64,000 nucleotides of DNA from Chromohalobacter canadensis (lineage in GTDB: Bacteria; Pseudomonadota; Gammaproteobacteria; Pseudomonadales; Halomonadaceae), in assembly GCF_034479555.1 (NCBI RefSeq), contig NZ_CP140151.1:2914001-2978000 (forward strand). The letters are read 5' to 3'. The notes beneath the pieces were generated by a model. The model searched no databases. It was not told the origin of the DNA and was given only the letters and a program-made list of their open reading frames with translations. Every line of letters starts with the position of its first letter. The first letter of the stretch is position 1. Below, one piece after another: positions 44,176 to 53,699 of the stretch. A program made the position numbers and the translations under genes.

Positions 44176-44916
44176 ATGGATCCCCGTTTTGCTCAGATGA
44201 CCCTCGACCCCGACCTGGCGACGCCGCTCTATCATCAGTTAGCGCGGCAACTGGGCGATGCCATCGAGGCGGGGGCCTGGCAGGCCGGTGAGGCCTTACC
44301 CTCCGAGCGCGCTTTGGCCGAAACGCTGGAGGTTTCGCGCATCACCGCGCGCAAGGCGCTGGAACGACTCGCCGAGCAGGGGCTGATTAGACGTACGCAC
44401 GGTTCAGGCACGTTCATCGCGCCACGCTTCAATCAGCCACTGACGCGACTGACGAGCTTTTCGGAGCTACTGACTCAACGTGGCTTCACGCCCCGTTCGC
44501 GCTGGCTGTCTCGCCAGTTGGGCATGCCGAGTACCGAAGAAGCCTTGCGTCTCGGGCTGCGTGGCGGCACTCAGGTGGCGCGTCTCAAGCGTCTGCGCCT
44601 GGCCGACGATGTGGTGATGGCCGTCGAGGAAAGTTGCCTGCCCGAATCGATACTGCCCGAGCCGGAAGGTGTCGAGCAGTCGCTCTACGCGACGCTGGAA
44701 GCGCGAGGCAAGACGGTGGAACGCGCTCTGCAACATCTGACTGCCGTCAATGCCGACGCCGAACTGGCCGCGTTGGCCGAAGTGCCCAAAGGGGAGGCGT
44801 TGCTCAAGGTCACCCGCCTTGGCTACCTCGCCGACGGCACCCCGGCGGAATTAACCATCACTTACTGTCGTACCGACTACTACGACTTCATGGTCGAGCT
44901 TCATCGGGCTCGCTAG
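44176..44916 (+). CDS. nagR: GntR/HutC-family regulator of GlcNAc use
   Basis: A 246-residue regulator: winged helix at residues 15-80 (PLYHQLARQLGDAIEAGAW, LPSERALAETLEVSRITARKAL, GLIRRTHGSGTFI) and a UTRA ligand-binding domain at 95-240 ending ITYCRTDYYDFMVELHR. Relatives YvoA/DasR/NagR bind GlcN6P or GlcNAc6P and control nag genes. First gene of the unit; nagA follows after 66 bases. It probably binds the repeats just upstream. Confidence 0.85.
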   Translation: MDPRFAQMTLDPDLATPLYHQLARQLGDAIEAGAWQAGEALPSERALAETLEVSRITARKALERLAEQGLIRRTHGSGTFIAPRFNQPLTRLTSFSELLTQRGFTPRSRWLSRQLGMPSTEEALRLGLRGGTQVARLKRLRLADDVVMAVEESCLPESILPEPEGVEQSLYATLEARGKTVERALQHLTAVNADAELAALAEVPKGEALLKVTRLGYLADGTPAELTITYCRTDYYDFMVELHRAR

Positions 44917-44982
44917 AAAGCAGAACTTCATCGGGCGCGATAAAGCATCGCGTAGTTTTGGGCGCGTTAAAAAGGCAAGCCA

Positions 44983-46125
44983 ATGCATTACGGCAACATC
45001 CTCACCCCCGAGGGCTGGCGCTTGGGCGAGATCCACTGGCACGACGGACGTATCGCGCGCATCGATGGTGCACTGGCCGATCCCGCGACGAACGATGCGC
45101 CCTATATAATGCCCGGCTTCATCGACCTGCACGTGCATGGCGGCGGTGGCGCCGACACCATGGAAGGCGGCGAGGCGGTGACCACGCTGGCGCGTACGCA
45201 TGCGCGCTTCGGCACCACCAGTCTACTGGCGACGACCATGACCGCCACCGACGCTGAGGTACGCCAAGTACTTGGTGAAATCGGTGCTTTGATGGAACAG
45301 CCATCCGGAAAGGGCGCACGCATTCTTGGCGTGCATCTTGAAGGGCCCTATATCAATCCCGGCAAGCTCGGTGCCCAGCCGCCTTACGCCCGGCCTGGTG
45401 AAATCGCCGAGATCGATGCGCTTTGTGAGTTGGCGCCGATTCGGCTAGTGACTCTGGCGCCGGAACTCTCTGGTCACTATGCGCTGATTCGCCACCTGAG
45501 TGAGCGCGGCGTGCGCGTGCAACTTGGTCATACCCTGGGCACCTACGAACAGGGCGTGGCGGCGATGGAACATGGCGCCTGCGGTTTCACCCATCTCTAC
45601 AACGCCATGACCGGCCTGCATCATCGCCATCCCGGTATGGCGGGTGCCGCCTTGGCGCACGCCGATTTCGCCGAGCTAATCCCCGACTTGTTGCACGTCC
45701 ATCCCGGAGCGATTCGCGTCGCGCTGAGAAGTATTCCACGCCTCTATGCGGTCACCGACTCGACCGCTGCCGCCGGCATGCCCGATGGCGAGTACCGGCT
45801 CGGCGAGCAGGCGGTGACCAAATGCCTGGGCGGGGTGCGCCTCGCCGACGGCACGCTCGCCGGGAGTACCCTGACCATGGATCAGGCGCTGCGCAATCTG
45901 GTCGAGATCGGCCTGTCGCTGGCCGAGGCCAGTGAACGCGTTTCGCGCCATCCCGCCGATTTTCTCGGCCTGCCTGAGCGCGGCCGACTGGCTGATGGCT
46001 GTTACGCCGACCTGGTGGTGCTCGATCGCGATCTGGCCGTCGACTGTGTCTACGTCGAGGGCCAGTGCGTGGCTGGCGATCATCCCCAAGACGCTTCAAC
46101 GACCCGCCCAGGAGACGAAGCATGA
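44983..46125 (+). CDS. nagA: N-acetylglucosamine-6-phosphate deacetylase
   Basis: A 380-residue amidohydrolase converting GlcNAc6P to GlcN6P and acetate. It shows the metal-site FIDLHVHGGGGADTM, HLEGPYINP, GHTLGTYEQG, HLYNAMTGLHHR and the catalytic Asp in AVTDSTAAAGMPDG. AAGGCAAGCC precedes the ATG. Its stop overlaps the start of the deaminase gene (ATGA). Confidence 0.95.
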   Translation: MHYGNILTPEGWRLGEIHWHDGRIARIDGALADPATNDAPYIMPGFIDLHVHGGGGADTMEGGEAVTTLARTHARFGTTSLLATTMTATDAEVRQVLGEIGALMEQPSGKGARILGVHLEGPYINPGKLGAQPPYARPGEIAEIDALCELAPIRLVTLAPELSGHYALIRHLSERGVRVQLGHTLGTYEQGVAAMEHGACGFTHLYNAMTGLHHRHPGMAGAALAHADFAELIPDLLHVHPGAIRVALRSIPRLYAVTDSTAAAGMPDGEYRLGEQAVTKCLGGVRLADGTLAGSTLTMDQALRNLVEIGLSLAEASERVSRHPADFLGLPERGRLADGCYADLVVLDRDLAVDCVYVEGQCVAGDHPQDASTTRPGDEA

Positions 46126-47144
46126 GTTCGATGATGCTCAATGAAGCGCGTGATGCTCCCGAACGCGTCGCCGCTCAATTGACCCACAACGCCGAACCGC
46201 TGGCCGAACTCGGCGAGTGGCTGCGGCAATGCGACCCGCATGGTGTGGTCACCGTGGCGCGCGGTAGCTCCGACCATGCCGCCAATTACTTCGCCTATTC
46301 ATGCATGCAGAGCCGAGGGATCCCGGTGGCCTCGCTGCCGCCGTCGCTCACCACCCTGGCGCGGGCGCCGTGGAAGCTTGACGGCCAGTTGGCGCTGGCG
46401 ATCTCGCAGTCCGGCCAGAGCCCCGACCTGATCGAGACCCAAAAATCGCTGGCTGCCGGCGGTGCCCAGACGCTGGCGTTAGTCAATACGCCCCAGTCGC
46501 CGTTGGGCGAGGTCAGCGATCGCGAGATTGCGCTGCATGCCGGCGAGGAGCGCAGTGTCGCCGCGACCAAGAGCTACTTGGCCACGCTATCGGCCTGCGC
46601 TCAGTTGCTTGGCCACTGGAACCGGGACCGCGAATTGCTCGTCGCACTCGAGGCGCTACCCGCACGGCTGCGTGCGGCGGCCAAGCAGGACTGGTCGCCG
46701 GCCATAGAGGCACTGCGCGATGCCGACAAGCTGATGGTGGTAGGGCGCGGCGCTGGATTGGCCGTCGCTCAGGAAGCGGCGCTCAAGTTCAAGGAGACCT
46801 GCGCCCTCCAGGCTGAGCCGTTCAGCGGCGCCGAGGTCAAGCACGGCCCTATGGCGTTGATCGGCCCCGGCTATCCGGTGCTGGTATTCGCCCCGCCGGG
46901 ATCCGAGCAGGCCGGCCTGCTCGAGCTCGCTGAGTGGCTTAAAAGCGTTGGTGCACGTGTGCTGCTGGCCGCCGACGAGGGTGTTGCCCAGCGTGAGCTG
47001 ACAGTCACCGATGCCGGCCATGCGGCGCTTCAGCCGCTGTCGGTCATCCAAAGTTTCTACATCATGACCGCCCAACTGGCGGTGGCGCGAGGTCGCGACC
47101 CGGACCAACCGCGCCATCTCAAGAAGGTGACCCGTACCCGCTGA
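46122..47144 (+). CDS. nagB-II: SIS-domain glucosamine-6-phosphate deaminase (NagB-II type)
   Basis: A 340-residue protein with two SIS domains (TVARGSSDHAANYFAYSCMQ; VVGRGAGLAVAQEAALKFKETC) like the isomerase half of GlmS but without the glutaminase domain. NagB-II enzymes deaminate GlcN6P to fructose-6-phosphate. AGGAGACGAAGC precedes the ATG at 46122, which overlaps the nagA stop. It replaces the classical NagB in this operon; AgaS-like function on galactosamine is the alternative. Confidence 0.88.
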   Translation: MSSMMLNEARDAPERVAAQLTHNAEPLAELGEWLRQCDPHGVVTVARGSSDHAANYFAYSCMQSRGIPVASLPPSLTTLARAPWKLDGQLALAISQSGQSPDLIETQKSLAAGGAQTLALVNTPQSPLGEVSDREIALHAGEERSVAATKSYLATLSACAQLLGHWNRDRELLVALEALPARLRAAAKQDWSPAIEALRDADKLMVVGRGAGLAVAQEAALKFKETCALQAEPFSGAEVKHGPMALIGPGYPVLVFAPPGSEQAGLLELAEWLKSVGARVLLAADEGVAQRELTVTDAGHAALQPLSVIQSFYIMTAQLAVARGRDPDQPRHLKKVTRTR

Positions 47145-47227
47145 GCGTCGTCCATCGGTCTCAGGCAAACGATGCATAACCACTTTTCTATAACGACGTT
47201 CCTTACAACAACAACGCCGGAGGCAAC

Positions 47228-49756
47228 ATGGCTTCATCACTCGATATAAAGGCACCGGTGGACGGTGTCCTCGTCGCCCTCGACGCGGTGCCCGATCCGG
47301 TCTTTGCAGGCGGTACACTCGGCGAGGGCTTGGCCATCGATCCGCTAGGCAACACGCTGCATGCGCCTTGCGACGGCGAGATCGTACACTGCGCGCGTAC
47401 CGCCCACGCGGTGACGCTTCGCAGTACGGGCGGCGTCGAGCTGCTGGTACATCTGGGGCTGGATACCGTCAATCTCGACGGTGCGGGCATCGAACTACTG
47501 GTCGAAGCCGGACAGTGGGTCGAGGCCGGAGAGCCGTTGCTACGTTTCGATGCCGACCAGGTCGCCCAGCAGGCGATGAGCCTGATCACGCCATTGATTA
47601 TCGCCGAACCGTCCGGTTGGCGTCTGACGTCTCTCGACACACAGAAAAGCGGCGAAACGGTGCGCCAGGGCGAGGTGATCATGCGTCTCGAGGCGCCTGC
47701 CGCCTCCCCGAACGTCGCGCCGGAGTCGGACGAGGCATCGCCCCGGCAAACGCAGGAAGTGACCCGCGACGTTATCCTGGCCCTGGCGGCCGGACTGCAC
47801 GCGCGGCCTGCGGCTCGGCTACGCGCCATCGCCCACGAACAGGATGTCGATCTCGAACTCGTCCACGACGAGACGCACGTCGATGCGCGTAGCCTGAGCC
47901 GGTTGATGAACATGGGGCTGGTGGAAGGTGACCGTGTGACACTGATCGCGCGAGGCGAATGTGCCACAACGGCGCTGGATGCTGCCGAACGGTTGCTGAG
48001 CGAAGCCGAGGCCGATGAGCCCGTGGCCAGTGCCGCCGAAGTGCCTACCGCCGAGGCCGGGGCAGGGCAGTTGGCTGGGCTCGTCGCCAGCCAGGGGCTC
48101 GTGGTCGGGCCGCTGCATCATTATGTGGCGGCATTGCCCACGGTGCCGCAAGCGGGCGACGATCCGGCACATGAGCGCGCGGCGCTGGGCGAGGCGTTGG
48201 AAAAAGTCGGTCATTCGCTCAAAACAGCGTTGGCGCAGGCCAAGCGCGGCGCGCGAAGTAGCGAGGCTGAGATCCTCGAGGCGCACTTGGCCTGGCTCGA
48301 CGATCCGGCGCTACGCGAGGCCGCCGAAGGTTACATCGACAGCGGGCGCAGCGCCGGGCAGGCCTGGAAGGAGGCCCTCGATGACGAAGCGGCGCGTCTG
48401 CAGGCGACCGGCAATAAACTGCTGGCGGCGCGGGTTGCCGACCTGCGTGACCTGCAGCGCCAGGTAATGGCGTGCTTGGGTACGGCGTCGAGCATGCCGC
48501 AGGTGCCGGCTGGCGCCATCGTCATCGCCGACGATCTGACGCCCTCGGAACTGACGGCATTGGCCGCTCAGCGTCTGGCGGGCATCTGTCTGGTGGCGGG
48601 GGGTACCACGTCGCACGTGGCGATTCTCGCCCGTGCCCGGGGGCTGCCGTGCTTGGTGGCGATGGGCACGGTGCTGGAATCGGCCGAAGGCGACATGGCG
48701 ATTCTCGATGCCGAACGCGGCCTGCTCGAACCACAGCCGGATAGCGCCAGTCTCGAGACCATGCGTAAACGCATCGCTGAAAGCGAGCGGGCCCGAGATG
48801 CAGACCGCGAATCGGCAAAGCAGCCTGCGACGACCCGTGATGGACGCACTATCGAGGTCTGCGCCAACGTCGCCGGCGGTGCCGAGGCGACTCTTGCCGC
48901 GCAGGACGGAGCCGACGGTATCGGCCTGCTGCGCAGCGAATTCCTGTTCCTCGATCGTGAAAGCGCGCCGAGCGTCGACGAGCAGCGCGGTGAATATCAG
49001 GCCGCGCTCGATGCATTGGGCGGCAAGCCGGTGGTCGTACGTACGCTGGATATTGGCGCCGACAAGCAACTTAGCTACCTACCGCTGCCCAGCGTTGCCA
49101 ATCCAGCCCTGGGCGTGCGCGGCATTCGCTTGTGGGCTAGCCACGCCGAACTGCTGGAGAGTCAATTACGCGCTTTACTCGCGCTCCAGCCCCTCGATGC
49201 ACTGCGCATCATGCTGCCGATGGTCAGTGGCGTCGGAGAGTTACGGGCGTTGCGCCAACGGCTGGAAACGCTGGCCGGGGAACTGGGCGTGAGTCGACTG
49301 CCGCAGCTCGGAGTGATGATCGAGGTGCCTTCGGCCGCACTGTGTGCTGCCAGCCTCGCCGCCGAAGCCGATTTCCTATCGGTCGGCACCAACGATCTGA
49401 CGCAGTACACGCTGGCCATGGACCGCGAAGACCCCGGCCTCGCAGCACAACTCGATGTGCTGCATCCGGCGGTATTGCGGCTGATCAAGACAACCGTCGA
49501 AGGCGCTGCCGGACGTTGCCCCGTAGGCGTGTGCGGCGCCGCTGCCAGCGATCCGTTGGCATTGGCCGTGCTGGTGGCTCTGGGTGTCGACGAACTCTCG
49601 GTGGAGCCAAGCCGCGTGCCGGCGGTCAAGGCTTCATTGCGTGAGCTAGACGCTGGCGCACTCGCCGAGCAGCTGTCGGCCTGGTTGGATCTGGACGACG
49701 GCGCCACGGTGCGCGAGCGGCTCAAGTCCTGGCTGGAAGCACCGGTCGTTGCCTGA
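47228..49756 (+). CDS. nagF: GlcNAc PTS multiphosphoryl transfer protein (EIIA-HPr-EI)
   Basis: An 842-residue cytoplasmic fusion that carries phosphate from PEP to the sugar permease. Domains: glucose-type EIIA (residues 1-150, with the phospho-His in LLVHLGLDTVNL), HPr (about 175-260, GLHARPAARLRA), and enzyme I (about 280-840, GGTTSHVAILARARGLP with the phospho-His, LLRSEFLFLDR, and the C-terminal catalytic Cys in VGVCGAAASDPLAL). This is the NagF arrangement known from Pseudomonas. No separate EI or HPr is seen. Followed by the EIICB gene after 46 bases. Confidence 0.93.
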   Translation: MASSLDIKAPVDGVLVALDAVPDPVFAGGTLGEGLAIDPLGNTLHAPCDGEIVHCARTAHAVTLRSTGGVELLVHLGLDTVNLDGAGIELLVEAGQWVEAGEPLLRFDADQVAQQAMSLITPLIIAEPSGWRLTSLDTQKSGETVRQGEVIMRLEAPAASPNVAPESDEASPRQTQEVTRDVILALAAGLHARPAARLRAIAHEQDVDLELVHDETHVDARSLSRLMNMGLVEGDRVTLIARGECATTALDAAERLLSEAEADEPVASAAEVPTAEAGAGQLAGLVASQGLVVGPLHHYVAALPTVPQAGDDPAHERAALGEALEKVGHSLKTALAQAKRGARSSEAEILEAHLAWLDDPALREAAEGYIDSGRSAGQAWKEALDDEAARLQATGNKLLAARVADLRDLQRQVMACLGTASSMPQVPAGAIVIADDLTPSELTALAAQRLAGICLVAGGTTSHVAILARARGLPCLVAMGTVLESAEGDMAILDAERGLLEPQPDSASLETMRKRIAESERARDADRESAKQPATTRDGRTIEVCANVAGGAEATLAAQDGADGIGLLRSEFLFLDRESAPSVDEQRGEYQAALDALGGKPVVVRTLDIGADKQLSYLPLPSVANPALGVRGIRLWASHAELLESQLRALLALQPLDALRIMLPMVSGVGELRALRQRLETLAGELGVSRLPQLGVMIEVPSAALCAASLAAEADFLSVGTNDLTQYTLAMDREDPGLAAQLDVLHPAVLRLIKTTVEGAAGRCPVGVCGAAASDPLALAVLVALGVDELSVEPSRVPAVKASLRELDAGALAEQLSAWLDLDDGATVRERLKSWLEAPVVA

Positions 49757-49802
49757 CACCGCCACACCATTCGTGACAACAACAAAACTGGAGGAATCGA
49801 TC

Positions 49803-51482
49803 ATGCGACTCGATATCATGGGTGGCCTACAAAAGCTGGGGCGCTCGCTGATGTTGCCCATCGCGGTGCTGCCGGTCGCCGGCCTACTGCTGCGTCTGGG
49901 ACAGCCGGACCTGCTCGACATCGCTTTCATCGCCAATGCCGGGGATGCGATCTTCGCCAATCTGGCGTTGATCTTCGCCATTGGCCTAGCGGTGGGTTTC
50001 GCCAATGATAGCAACGGCGCTGCGGGATTGGCGGGTGTCGTCGGTTACCTGGTGCTTGATGCGGTACTGCATACGCTCAACGAAGACATCAACATGGGCG
50101 TGCTGTCGGGCATCATCATCGGCACCGTGGCGGGCCTGCTCTATAACCGCTTCAAGGACATCAATCTACCCGACTATCTAGCGTTCTTCGGTGGGCGGCG
50201 CTTCATCCCGATCGTTACCGGGCTTGCCGCGGTCATCTTGGGGATGATCTTCGGGGTGATCTGGCCGACGGTGCAGACCGGCATCGATACCCTCGGCCAG
50301 TGGCTGATCGATGCCGGCGACCTGGGGCTCTTCGTCTACGGTGTGCTCAATCGCTTGCTGATCGTCACTGGGCTGCACCACGTACTCAACAGCTTCGTGT
50401 GGTTCGTGTTCGGCAGCTTCGATGGCGCGACCGGCGATCTTAACCGCTTCTTCGCTGGCGACCCCAGCGCGGGCAGTTTCATGGCGGGCTTTTTCCCGGT
50501 GATGATGTTCGGCCTTCCGGCAGCAGCGCTGGCGATGTATCACGCCGCGCCCAAAGGGCGGCGTGCCCAGGTTGGCGGCTTGTTGCTGTCGCTGGCGCTG
50601 ACCGCCTTCCTGACCGGCGTCACCGAGCCGATCGAGTTCACCTTCATGTTCCTGGCGCCGTTTTTGTACGTGTTGCATGCGCTGTTCACCGGGCTCTCGC
50701 TGGTGCTCATGAACCTGCTAGACGTCAAATTGGGCTTCACCTTCTCGGCCGGGGCCTTCGACTATGCACTTTCCTACGGGCTATCGACCAACGGCTGGCT
50801 GATGATCCCGGTCGGGCTTTGTTACTTCGCGCTGTATTACGGGGTGTTCCGCTGGGCGATTGTACGCTTCGACCTGCCCACGCCGGGACGTGAACCGGAA
50901 ACTGCAGGTACCAGCGCCGCGCCAGCCGATCTCGGCGAACGCGGTCCAGCGTTCGTGCACGCTCTGGGCGGGGCGGCCAATATGACTAGCGTGGGCGCCT
51001 GCACCACGCGTCTGCGGCTGGTGCTCGTCGACGACAAGGCCATCGACGAACCGGCACTCAAGCAGCTCGGCGCGCGCGGTGTGCTGCACCTTCGCGGCGG
51101 CGGCTTGCAAGTGATCCTCGGGCCGATAGCCGACGGCGTCGCCGACGAGATTCGCGCCGCGATGAATGCCCAAGGCGCCGCGCCGAGTGAGGCGCCAGCG
51201 GCCAGCGAGGGCAATGGGGCGGATGCGGCTAGCGTGGTGCGACTGAGTGCCGAACAGCGCGATCACTGGCTGACAGCTCTGGGCGGGAGCGGCAACGTTC
51301 AGGAAGCCACTACCGTGGCCATGACCCGCCTAAGGCTACGCCTCGGCGATGTCGCAAGTCTCGACGAAGCAACGCTCAAGACACTGGGCGCGCAAGGCAT
51401 CCAACGCCTCGACGGCGGTCTGGTCCACGTGTTGCTCGGCGAACGCGCCCCCGGCGTGGCGGCGAGCCTTGGGGATCGCTGA
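49803..51482 (+). CDS. nagE: GlcNAc PTS permease EIICB with second, degenerate IIB domain
   Basis: A 559-residue permease. The IIC domain (residues 5-365) has about ten membrane segments with LHHVLNSFVW and GVTEPIEFTFMFLAP, the sugar-binding region. The first IIB domain (about 385-455) has the phospho-Cys in NMTSVGACTTRLRLVL; the second (about 480-555) has NVQEATTVAMTRLRLRL with Ala replacing Cys, so it cannot accept phosphate. GGAGG precedes the ATG at 49803. Last gene of the nag operon. Confidence 0.92.
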   Translation: MRLDIMGGLQKLGRSLMLPIAVLPVAGLLLRLGQPDLLDIAFIANAGDAIFANLALIFAIGLAVGFANDSNGAAGLAGVVGYLVLDAVLHTLNEDINMGVLSGIIIGTVAGLLYNRFKDINLPDYLAFFGGRRFIPIVTGLAAVILGMIFGVIWPTVQTGIDTLGQWLIDAGDLGLFVYGVLNRLLIVTGLHHVLNSFVWFVFGSFDGATGDLNRFFAGDPSAGSFMAGFFPVMMFGLPAAALAMYHAAPKGRRAQVGGLLLSLALTAFLTGVTEPIEFTFMFLAPFLYVLHALFTGLSLVLMNLLDVKLGFTFSAGAFDYALSYGLSTNGWLMIPVGLCYFALYYGVFRWAIVRFDLPTPGREPETAGTSAAPADLGERGPAFVHALGGAANMTSVGACTTRLRLVLVDDKAIDEPALKQLGARGVLHLRGGGLQVILGPIADGVADEIRAAMNAQGAAPSEAPAASEGNGADAASVVRLSAEQRDHWLTALGGSGNVQEATTVAMTRLRLRLGDVASLDEATLKTLGAQGIQRLDGGLVHVLLGERAPGVAASLGDR

Positions 51483-51513
51483 ACTCACCCCGCGTGGATG
51501 TTAAATATCTTGG

Positions 51514-51539
51514 GCCGGGCCGAAATGCCCGGCTTTTTT
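51514..51539 (+). terminator. Terminator of the nag operon
   Basis: GCCGGGC-CGAAAT-GCCCGGC followed by six T. Confidence 0.92.
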
Positions 51540-51648
51540 GTGCCTTGTGGGATGCCCAAATCGCCGTTTCACACTGATTTTGTCGCCTTCTACTGATGAC
51601 CTTCGGCTCACTTAAATATCCGCTGCTGGCCGGCCAATGGGGACCCCG

Positions 51649-52389
51649 TTACAGAGTTTCTTCCAGGAGCTGGGACAGTCGCTTGTGGTGCAGGGCGTCG
51701 GCGGCTGCATCGTAGGAGGGGGCGTCCTTGGCCGTGAAACCATGGGCCGCGCCCTTGTAGAGCTCGGTGGTGAAGTGCACGCCAGCGGCGGCGAGGGCTT
51801 CGTCCAGACGGGCGATCTGTTCCGGGGGCAGCAGTTCGTCTTGGTCGGCGTGGCCGAAATAGACGCGCCCTTCGATGGTGCCGACGACGTTCACGGTGCT
51901 GTTCGGGTCGTCTGCCTCGGCCAGTCGCGCCGAATGAAAACCGGCCGCAGCTGCCACGCGGTCAGCGTGTTCGGCCGCCATGCGCAGCGCGAAGGCACCT
52001 GTCATGCAATAACCGACCACGCCGATCTTGCCGTCCGCGAACTCGGGCTCGTTGTCGATGCAGGCTAGCAGGGCGACGAAGTCGCGGGATTGTGCCTCGG
52101 GCGTGAGGTGGCCGGCATATTCGAGCAGCGTTGGCCGCACGTCCGGGTCGCGGAAGGACTTTCCCTCCGGCACGATGTGACCGCTCGCATCGCGGTAGTA
52201 GACGTTGGGCATCAATACGGCATAGCCGTTATTGGCGATTTGCTGGGCTTTCTCGTGGTAGCAGGGACGCAGGCCACCGATATCGGTGAACAGCACTACG
52301 GCCGGAAGGGGGCCATCGGCGTTCTCGGGCGTGAAGACGTGCGCGTCGATGGTGCCGTCGGCGGTGGGGACTTCGATAGCACGAGACAT
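51649..52389 (-). CDS. Dienelactone hydrolase-family protein
   Basis: A 246-residue alpha/beta hydrolase with the Cys nucleophile in GVVGYCMTGAFAL, the Asp in FGHADQDELLPP and the His in KGAAHGFTAKD, the Cys-Asp-His triad of dienelactone hydrolases that act late in chlorocatechol and related aromatic breakdown. ATG at 52389 has GGAGC upstream. Divergent from an extradiol dioxygenase gene; the spacer (52390-52688) shows no further gene. Substrate uncertain, many relatives are broad esterases. Confidence 0.82.
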   Translation of the reverse strand: MSRAIEVPTADGTIDAHVFTPENADGPLPAVVLFTDIGGLRPCYHEKAQQIANNGYAVLMPNVYYRDASGHIVPEGKSFRDPDVRPTLLEYAGHLTPEAQSRDFVALLACIDNEPEFADGKIGVVGYCMTGAFALRMAAEHADRVAAAAGFHSARLAEADDPNSTVNVVGTIEGRVYFGHADQDELLPPEQIARLDEALAAAGVHFTTELYKGAAHGFTAKDAPSYDAAADALHHKRLSQLLEETL

Positions 52390-52688
52390 GGCTGAGCTCC
52401 GTATTGTCGATGGCGAATTAATTGATGCCATCAGAGGCGAATGTCACTAGAGACGAATCTAACCGGAGACAGGCTCGGTTGACGAGCCCGTGTCTTTCCC
52501 GCTGCGATGTTCATCCGCAGCTCCAGATAAATAAAACGTATAAGACTTGCAGTGAAATGCATTATTCGGACGACGAGCGGAAATGACACGCTTTCAAGTA
52601 CATGCACCTGGTGCCAGCGCCACTTGAGAGCACCTGGAGGATCGCTTGCGTCGTCAGTTCGCTGCTAGTCAAACGTTGAGGAACACTA

Positions 52689-53642
52689 ATGGAGCATTGC
52701 AACGATATCGCGCATCTTGCCCACGTCGAGATGCTGACAGATCGTTTTGAGGAGAGTCTGGATTTCTTCACCCGCGTTTATGGGCTGAAACTATCCGGGC
52801 AGGACGCGACCAGCGCCTACCTGCGTGCCTGGGACGACTACGAGTATGCTTCCCTGAAACTGACCCGGGCTGGGGCTACCGGAGTTGGGCACATTGCCTA
52901 TCGCGCCGCATCTCCGGAGGCCCTGGAGCGACGAGTCAAGGCGATCGAGGCTTCAGGCTATACGACCCACGGCTGGATCGACGGCGATCAGAGCCATGGC
53001 AAGGCGTTTCGTTTCGAGGATCCGTTCGGGCACGTATTCGAGATCTACTACGACACGGTGTGGTATGCGCCGCAGGGAGATGCTGAACGCCCCGCCCTGA
53101 AGAATACCGCCTCGGCTTTCACCGGCGCCGCGCCTCGAAGGATCGATCATGTCAACCTGCTCGCTGAAGACGTGAGTGCATTTCGGCGCTTCATGGAAAC
53201 ATGCCTAGGCAGCCGCGTGACGGAGCTGATCCAGCTCGACAATGGTCGCCTCGGCGGATGCTGGTTCACGATCAACGACAAGAGCTACGACCTTGCCTGC
53301 ACCGAAGAGCATGGTCGAGGTCAGGGGCGCTTGCACCATGTCACCTACGCCACCGACCAGCGCGAGGATATCCTGCGCGCTGCCGATATCTTCCTGCAAA
53401 ACGGGGTGCATATCGAGACCGGCCCCCACAAGCATGCGGTTCAAGGCACCTTCTTTCTCTATGTGTGGGAGCCTGCGGGCAACCGTGTGGAACTGGCCAA
53501 TGCCGGCGCTCGCCTGATCCTTGCGCCGGATTGGCAGCCTATCGTCTGGACTGAAGCCGAGCGTAAGAAAGGCCAAGCCTGGGGGATGAAGACCATCGAG
53601 ACATTCCATACCCATGGCACGCCGCCGGTGAACGCGGATTGA
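52689..53642 (+). CDS. Extradiol ring-cleavage dioxygenase (catechol 2,3-dioxygenase type, VOC family)
   Basis: A 317-residue two-domain type I extradiol dioxygenase. Likely Fe(II) ligands are His in RIDHVNLLAED, His in RLHHVTYATD and Glu in AGNRVELANAG. The N-terminal module is the non-catalytic VOC repeat (AHLAHVEMLTD). GAGGAAC precedes the ATG. It would open the ring of a catechol; with the divergent dienelactone hydrolase and nearby O-methyltransferase it suggests a small aromatic-compound patch (inference). Confidence 0.83.
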   Translation: MEHCNDIAHLAHVEMLTDRFEESLDFFTRVYGLKLSGQDATSAYLRAWDDYEYASLKLTRAGATGVGHIAYRAASPEALERRVKAIEASGYTTHGWIDGDQSHGKAFRFEDPFGHVFEIYYDTVWYAPQGDAERPALKNTASAFTGAAPRRIDHVNLLAEDVSAFRRFMETCLGSRVTELIQLDNGRLGGCWFTINDKSYDLACTEEHGRGQGRLHHVTYATDQREDILRAADIFLQNGVHIETGPHKHAVQGTFFLYVWEPAGNRVELANAGARLILAPDWQPIVWTEAERKKGQAWGMKTIETFHTHGTPPVNAD

Positions 53643-53699
53643 TCCCGCCTGAAGCGATTGACTGGACGTTTCTGATGCCAGGAAGTCGGCCGGTGTCCA

